Positions 61,001 to 64,000 of a stretch of DNA of 64,000 nt are shown here, piece by piece (position 1 is the first letter of the stretch; every line of letters begins with the position of its first letter). Under the pieces are notes generated by a model. That model was not told the origin of the DNA, did not search any database, and saw only the letters and a program-made list of their open reading frames with translations. The position numbers and the translations under genes were made by a program. Source of the stretch: Planctomycetota bacterium (GTDB lineage: Bacteria; Planctomycetota; Phycisphaerae; UBA1845; PWPN01); assembly GCA_029550525.1 (NCBI GenBank), contig JAKPHF010000078.1, positions 310,001 to 374,000 on the forward strand. Reading direction: 5' to 3'.

Positions 61001-61768
61001 GAGCACAGTGGTGGCGTTGATCGCCGCCGCGCCGGTGACCACCGGCGGCTCGTCGGGGGCGATGCCGTTGAACGTGACCGTGCTCCGCGTCGGGTCGATC
61101 AGCTTGCTGCCGTTGTTGGAGGTTACGTTCGTGACCCGTAACGTGTAGTCGATGTTCTCCTGCTCTGACGTGGTCAGCAGCGCGGTCGTGTTGCCCGCCC
61201 CCGGCGTCGCGGTCAGCACGTCGAGATCGGGATGGGCGATCTCGTAGTACGCCGCCACGCCGATGTTGTCGTCCATGCCTCCGCCATACGTCACCAAAAC
61301 CGATGTGGGACTCAGCGCAATGGCGCTGGCCACGTACGGCTCGGCCTGCGTGGAGCCCTTGAACACCACGATCATCCGGACCGGCTCTCCCGATTCGTTG
61401 ATGTACTGCCCGGCCGAACCGGCCAACGTCAGCTCGTACTGCACCTGTCGCTGAGGAGCGGTCTCGAGCAGCACGCGGGCCGGATTGTCCTGTAGCCGGG
61501 CCGATTTGATCTCGAGCGTCTCGTTGTTGGCGTCCTTGACGATATAGAGATCCGGGTTGGCGTACGTGGTCCCCACCGCCCGGTCGAACACCACCTCGAT
61601 GTAGTGCCAACTCAGCGATTGCCCGCCGATGAGTCGCGGAGTCGGGTCGGGTGTGGGCTTGCCACTGTCATCGTCGTCGGGCAGTTCCAGCGGGCCGCAC
61701 GCTGTGAACATTGTCAAAACAAGCGCACAGGCAAGATTCGCCAATTGCATAGCGCGGTTCGTTTGCAT
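55049..61768 (-). CDS. Giant Ca2+-binding lipoprotein with Ig-like domains, protective-antigen-like region and GPNG/GGNG repeats
   Basis: Predicted surface lipoprotein of 2239 residues; ATG 61768 gives the lipobox FTAC (Cys24), the longer upstream frame having no signal sense. Domains in order: SbsA/Big_5-type Ig-like repeats (residues about 48-455, e.g. ATTVLVSFNKPLADDA); TSP3 calcium repeats (about 457-585); a 290-residue region (about 590-880) whose Thr/Ser-rich hairpin segment and TAGLIIDYGNGQVDRYRIA part resemble the heptamer/pore domains of anthrax protective antigen; a long stretch (about 880-1846) with some ten GPNG and eight GGNG repeat units interleaved with TSP3, cysteine-rich and beta modules; further TSP3 repeats (about 1870-2110); and a C-terminal beta domain. 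A related copy of that C-terminal domain sits near residue 1350. Function unknown. Confidence 0.88.
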   Translation of the reverse strand: MQTNRAMQLANLACALVLTMFTACGPLELPDDDDSGKPTPDPTPRLIGGQSLSWHYIEVVFDRAVGTTYANPDLYIVKDANNETLEIKSARLQDNPARVLLETAPQRQVQYELTLAGSAGQYINESGEPVRMIVVFKGSTQAEPYVASAIALSPTSVLVTYGGGMDDNIGVAAYYEIAHPDLDVLTATPGAGNTTALLTTSEQENIDYTLRVTNVTSNNGSKLIDPTRSTVTFNGIAPDEPPVVTGAAAINATTVLVSFNKPLADDAADPTRFSITPDLTVTTAQASLFNTQIKLTTLPMTAGQTYTVIVTGVKDRGGVTLAGPPDNQAMFTFEGQPQTDGLGLPRVVGAASLSNTSVMVVFNKPMADSALNPAHYIIVQEHVNSEVGALVTLEARFLNANRTTVILTTGSQNEVTYRVTVVNVQDLSGNELAPKELLVDPASATFPGTPPSGGQIVDSDGDGVSDNLELRGYVVTTVASTGEITRTQVTSDPNNPDTDGDGLDDAEERQLNTNPRAADSDGDRISDYDEFNIWYTSPLHQDTDADGLDDQLEIFFFKTSALLDDTDGDGLEDGDEVVAGNRDPRVSDLPEPAISIGEVALRLDTRFTYTDTEGVSQVTQKSNTATLTQSEQTTFATSDTETMKHVIEAGFEGGLDQGKGTAKGSINYNFTYETTFTASQESVSATQSEYQESLTTSVQRDITQEVTRTIEGASIDLAVSLSNFGDIPFTMNNLEITALLQDPFNRRRFTPVASLLPASQLQTGSFEVFLGPFIQERGPFIFKSTEVYPSLVEDLMKNPRGLIFKVANFDVVDEQGRNFAFISQDVNDRTAGLIIDYGNGQVDRYRIATHNAFDENGRPTGITMAYALQDILGLTKNGAEDAITVGLNGCAETFAIGDDIQVVIPVCSPVTPGGVIVEPGPNGVLETEPAGDDHKTLDGLRIVDGGDGCAHTRARRDDVQVVPGECITGGLDGIVILAGPNGVIDSVPGGDDELATVSGYGTQMIGTCDGMTTNTHQIIEPPFGGNGRANSRVRAGTDDVQVVPVGAPVSPRQVIIAPGPNGILESQPVGDEIRLGPGALAADDSDCPGGSVRRIERLVRVKGVRNVPEEARLWVVIGPPDMNVGAHFDELPLQAGRTYSLAFVQDQDMDGLYAQEEYLYGSSDRDDNSDGCPLGDGAPGCDANLYDFDTLRDFEEIRTGWRVQVAGQSSYVAFANPVQPDSDADGLFDDEELALGTDPGKRDTDGDGISDFDEVRGYSVVRRDGVLIRNVVPYQSAFIAPGQNGVLDSIRVGDDVLGQDGLGRNIITPGPNGILDSTIDKDDRLEGTAVILDGGNGIPETTASVKDVQVGPSPLSTRNVTITFVDFKPNGDSCDGNDDGEYRFNLRVRKGVDTIVGTPYTEKAVLGRFDTHYFGGVIADNGNGVCNTTAAGDDVQIVSVGANVTPGGIVVGPGPNGKLDTTPAGDDVVVAPKASYSVSITPSDTVSISAAILEDDPTCDADTRSVIAEPVGGNNVADTLAIGDDRQLVAFGALADAGETIVDSCPASTDGVLDTLAAMPGLCEETIIAGADGRADTIVAAGTDDVQALAEGTTGLPPDAVVIAPGPNGRIDTVPAGSDEFLAAVVPLACEPVIVEPAGGNGTADTTAAGDDVQVVPPGTAGLAAGTVIIRPGPNGVIDTTPDGDDAFIPSSMPPGGDCSACPSQSCIAAVYDCSVCPSSACYGDDVLVVRQEDDSCEAGWLLPDADELCPCGSCRQFDSTPTPSSFTSWSPQSITLKEQDLAAIPPEGAIVSFTNGPSCFQSAQLRVLVQVTQGSFVTPGAVLVRAGSDGVLDTVPFGDDVIGVPHLMLYASNPLDRDTDGDTLFDGAERILGANPNDARDAQRFRDNDLDGLPNGVEIDGWFLGFTDATGQLQCLTDSGTMVVNDEFNPPSECRIVTSDPYEPDSDFDGLPDLLEYLIRSDPRSADTDNDGLLDYDEFSPTSKYSIPVLTFREFERRCFEASRCVFTPAAEPHGTSVVLADTDQDGRTDREEIEEYWIVAPCVTQQGGGQTPGVPRAVYSSPLEPDFDLDGLPDGQERAMFLDPANPDTDGDGIVDSLDVAPDGCGKRVTVTFSSYAVRDDCDGAGDGEFRFRFNVITPAGDVVPFNMNADNLDDNETQSFPSTFTTTFAIRPGQTFRITGTVTEDDDGGDEVWNFSRTFNFNAVTGQQTISPNAGEANDGCFDDHILTVYFTVGQL
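56240..59127 (-). repeat. GPNG/GGNG coding repeat block
   Basis: About ten A-type units (PGPNGVLDTxPxGDD) and eight B-type units (GGNGxADTxAxGDDVQVV) in the giant lipoprotein. A units at 58971-59016, 58789-58836, 58555-58602, 57883-57945, 57800-57860, 57361-57425 and near 56950, 56740, 57110 and 56260. At DNA level the plus strand repeats CACGCCGTTGGGGCCGGGC and its variants. Spacing of B-A pairs is about 150 bp. Confidence 0.85.
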
Positions 61769-62045
61769 CGACCTCTTCTCCTCGATTCCCGCAGGGCGCG
61801 AAGGAATGGCCTCGGTTCTTTTCCAGGCGAATGGGTATGAACGATGGAGTTGTCCGGCGGGCAACTCCCTTCCCCTTCAATCAAGTGCCGCAATTCCGAC
61901 TCATCGGGGACATACCGGGTGCGCTGCCCCGAACAAAGTCATGGTAGGTGGGGTGTTCACCGAAAAACACGTCCGGGATCGCTCAAGTTCGATGTGCCAA
62001 TTTCGGGCGCTGTTGCAATCCGCGCGCAGCGGTAGATGCGCGGAC
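61769..62045. other. 277-bp spacer upstream of the giant lipoprotein gene
   Basis: It must hold the promoter of the minus-strand lipoprotein gene. No gene, terminator or P1-P3 element is seen. Confidence 0.4.
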
Positions 62046-63446
62046 TCAAGGCCGTCCTGGCGTGCCGCGTTTTTGATACTTACCCCAGCCGTTACGGCCC
62101 ACGAACCGGTAGCCGTCCACCACCAGTTGCCCGCGGCTGAACGTTTTCTCGGCAAAACCGGCCAGCGACCAGCCCTGGAAGGGGTTCCAGTCGGTGTTGG
62201 TTTCCATCCGCCGGTAATCGACTTTGACTCTGTGCTCCGGCTCGATAATGGCGATGTCGGCGTCGCTGCCGGGTTGGATGATGCCCTTGCGGGGATAAAG
62301 GCCCATGATCTTCGCCGGGTTGGTCGAGAGCTTGGCCACCATCTCCTTGATGCTCATGCGAGCGCCGAGCACGCCGTGCGTGTACACCACCGGCAAGAGC
62401 GTCTCGAGCCCCGGCATGCCCATGGGAATCTTTGTCCAGTCGCCCTGCCACATGGCCTTCTGCTCGCGAGTGAACGAGCAGGTGTCCGTGCTGATCACCG
62501 ATACCTCGCCGCGCGCGAGCCCCCGCCACAACCGTTCCTGGTCGGCGGGTTTCTTGAGCTGCGGGCACGTGGCATACAGGTGGCCATCCTTGCGACCGAA
62601 CAACGAGTCGTCCAGCACGAGATACTGCGCGCAGGTCTCGGCCAGCACATCCACACCCCGCCGCCGGGCCGCGGCCACGATGTCCGTTCCCTGCCCCGTC
62701 GACATGTGCACGATATACAGCCTTCCGCCGGTGGCCTCGGCCCAGGTGATCGCCCGCTGAATGGCTTCGGCTTCGACGAAGTTGGGCCGGGTCATGGTGT
62801 GCAGCCGGGCCCCATACTTCTTCATGTCGGCCGGGTTGTGGTAACGCTCGATGAGGGCATCGAGCACCCCCGCCGACTCGGCGTGCACAAGTAGCATGCC
62901 TCCGTGCTCGCGTGTCACTTCGAGCGCCCGGAAGATGGCCGCGTCGTCCGCCTGCCAACCCTGGCTGGCGTAGATCATGAACTCCTTGACCGTCGGGATG
63001 CCCGAGGCGATCAGGGCGGGAATCTCCGGAATGTGCCGCGCGGGGTTGGTGATACAGACGTGAAACCCGTAGTCCACGCAGGCCTTGCCCTCGGCCTTGG
63101 CATGCCAGCGGTCGACCGCCGAGGCCAGCGACTCGTCTCGATGCGGGATGACGAAGTCCAGCACGGTGGTCACGCCGCCGCGAGCCGCCGCCCGCGTCCC
63201 GCTGTCGTAATCGTCGGACGAGACCGTCCCGCAGAACGGCATCTCGAGGTGCACGTGCACGTCGATGGCCCCGGGCAAGACGTACTTGCCCGCGGCATCC
63301 ACGATGCGTGCCCCGGCCGCCTCGCCCGAACGAGCCAACCCTTTGCCCACGGCGGCAATCCGCTCGCCGGCGATGGCCACATCGGCCTTCACCGTCCGCT
63401 CCGCCGAAACCACCGTCCCACCCGTGATAATCGTGTCGAATTTCAT
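62046..63446 (-). CDS. Dihydropyrimidinase / D-hydantoinase
   Basis: Cyclic amidohydrolase of 466 residues acting on dihydropyrimidines or hydantoins. The binuclear zinc site is complete: HVHLEMP (two His), VKEFMIYAS (Lys, carboxylated in the family), LLVHAES (His), IVHMSTGQG (His) and STDTCSF (Asp). KYVLPGAIDVHVHLEMP and the C-terminal DADIAIIEPEHRVKV are standard for the family. ATG 63446 gives the expected length and no signal peptide, so it acts in the cytoplasm, in pyrimidine or hydantoin breakdown. Related allantoinases and dihydroorotases are less likely from the motif wording. The gene has no obvious pathway partners here. Confidence 0.92.
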   Translation of the reverse strand: MKFDTIITGGTVVSAERTVKADVAIAGERIAAVGKGLARSGEAAGARIVDAAGKYVLPGAIDVHVHLEMPFCGTVSSDDYDSGTRAAARGGVTTVLDFVIPHRDESLASAVDRWHAKAEGKACVDYGFHVCITNPARHIPEIPALIASGIPTVKEFMIYASQGWQADDAAIFRALEVTREHGGMLLVHAESAGVLDALIERYHNPADMKKYGARLHTMTRPNFVEAEAIQRAITWAEATGGRLYIVHMSTGQGTDIVAAARRRGVDVLAETCAQYLVLDDSLFGRKDGHLYATCPQLKKPADQERLWRGLARGEVSVISTDTCSFTREQKAMWQGDWTKIPMGMPGLETLLPVVYTHGVLGARMSIKEMVAKLSTNPAKIMGLYPRKGIIQPGSDADIAIIEPEHRVKVDYRRMETNTDWNPFQGWSLAGFAEKTFSRGQLVVDGYRFVGRNGWGKYQKRGTPGRP

Positions 63447-63551
63447 GCCTGTTCTCGATCCGTGCTCGCGTCCGGGAGCCCCTCCCCGCCGCCGGCTCCG
63501 TCATTCAAGTCGGCGCGAACGGCGATTGGGGGGCGTCTGACTGACCTCCGA

Positions 63552-63571
63552 GGCAGGCAAGATGCCCTGCC
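63552..63571. repeat. Palindrome P1, copy 12 (diverged)
   Basis: GGCAGGCAAGATGCCCTGCC followed by CCCC; stems changed from CGGGC to CAGGC with one added base. Confidence 0.6.
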
Positions 63572-63683
63572 CCCCGTGCTTCCGGGAATTCCGGACGAAT
63601 CGGACGATTATGGGCCTGCCGGGCCCGCCAGGCAAACGATGACGGACATACGTGACCCGCTCCGCCCGGCGGGACAGCTCAAC

Positions 63684-63712
63684 TTGAGCCCCCCGCCGAG
63701 TCGTGCTAGGAT
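63684..63712 (+). promoter_or_regulatory. Sigma-70 promoter of the tRNA-Arg gene
   Basis: TTGAGC at 63684-63689 and TAGGAT at 63707-63712 with a 17-bp spacer, ending 26 bp before the tRNA 5' end. Confidence 0.6.
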
Positions 63713-63738
63713 AGTCGCAAGGATACTCCCAGATGTGA

Positions 63739-63812
<74 letters not shown>

Positions 63813-63881
63813 TTTGCCAGCCAAAGACTTGGGCTAACTGCCCCAAACCCCGTAGAACAGGCTTGGCGCGCGACGATTCGC

Positions 63882-64000
63882 TCACCCGAGCGCCGGCACG
63901 CACTCCAGCTCCTGTACGGTAGTCTGTTGCGCCGGTACGGCGATTCTCGGCGACCGGATCCGCGGCTTCTTGAACACGAAGACGTTATTAAGTCCCAACT
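63882..64000 (-). CDS. Possible 3' end of a gene running off the right edge
   Basis: On the minus strand a frame is open from the right edge to a TGA at 63882-63884 and reads NNVFVFKKPRIRSPRIAVPA and further about 15 residues. The composition looks protein-like, but only some 39 residues are visible and no family can be named. Confidence 0.3.
   Translation of the reverse strand, partial: LGLNNVFVFKKPRIRSPRIAVPAQQTTVQELECVPALG

Overview
The window is GC-rich bacterial DNA from what looks like a member of the Planctomycetota, possibly a phycisphaera-like lineage; this is inferred from gene content only. Pointers are a secreted sulfatase, Tat-exported Gfo/Idh/MocA and GH116 proteins, menaquinone made by the futalosine route (mqnD), a planctomycete-style short sigma-70 factor, an exosortase locus, and large thrombospondin-type-3 (TSP3) lipoproteins. 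Intergenic spaces are filled with small dispersed palindromes and decayed simple repeats. No insertion sequence, prophage or CRISPR array was seen, and one tRNA gene (tRNA-Arg, CCG) is present.

Layout. 0-3.3 kb: the 3' part of holA, a proline/alanine-rich lipoprotein and a PhnP-like metallo-hydrolase. 3.3-8.2 kb: a FixL-like hybrid sensor kinase translationally coupled to a FixJ-like regulator, then a sigma factor ending in a good terminator. 8.4-15.4 kb: a CopD-like membrane protein, mqnD, small transporters and a very large GH116 glucosidase-like enzyme. 15.5-20.7 kb: a rhodanese, then a tightly overlapping rnfC-like / rnfD-like / eutA operon and a CoA-binding protein. 20.7-33.8 kb: a carbohydrate region with an EamA transporter, a collinear set (GH105, enolase-superfamily dehydratase, SMP-30 lactonase, aldose-epimerase-like protein, SDR), a sulfatase, a LolD/FtsX-type ABC pair and a beta-helix (pectate-lyase-like) protein. 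These could strip sulfate and unsaturated uronate from polysaccharides and oxidise the sugars through lactone and sugar acid to a 2-keto-3-deoxy acid. 34-46.3 kb: polysaccharide assembly, with phosphohexomutase, UDP-glucuronate decarboxylase, a PHP protein, an operon of polysaccharide export protein, exosortase and BY-kinase-like chain-length protein, then an ATP-grasp/HAD pair and a sugar isomerase. 46.5-53.5 kb: a small basic protein, hisH, an aminotransferase, a TPR protein, a GH33 sialidase and a Gfo/Idh/MocA protein. 53.7-61.8 kb: two Ca2+-binding TSP3 lipoproteins, the second 2239 residues long. 62-64 kb: dihydropyrimidinase, tRNA-Arg and the tail of a possible further gene.

The most notable items are three. 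First, the 2239-residue lipoprotein carries a central region that resembles the heptamer/pore domains of anthrax protective antigen, plus roughly ten copies of an unfamiliar GPNG/GGNG repeat, one pair of which splits another domain. Second, the rnfC-rnfD-eutA operon puts electron-transfer subunits next to a B12-enzyme reactivase with no ethanolamine lyase genes in view. Third, several families of dispersed palindromic elements lie between genes, two of them arranged as matching composite inverted repeats in the two convergent gene junctions at 27.3 and 32.3 kb.
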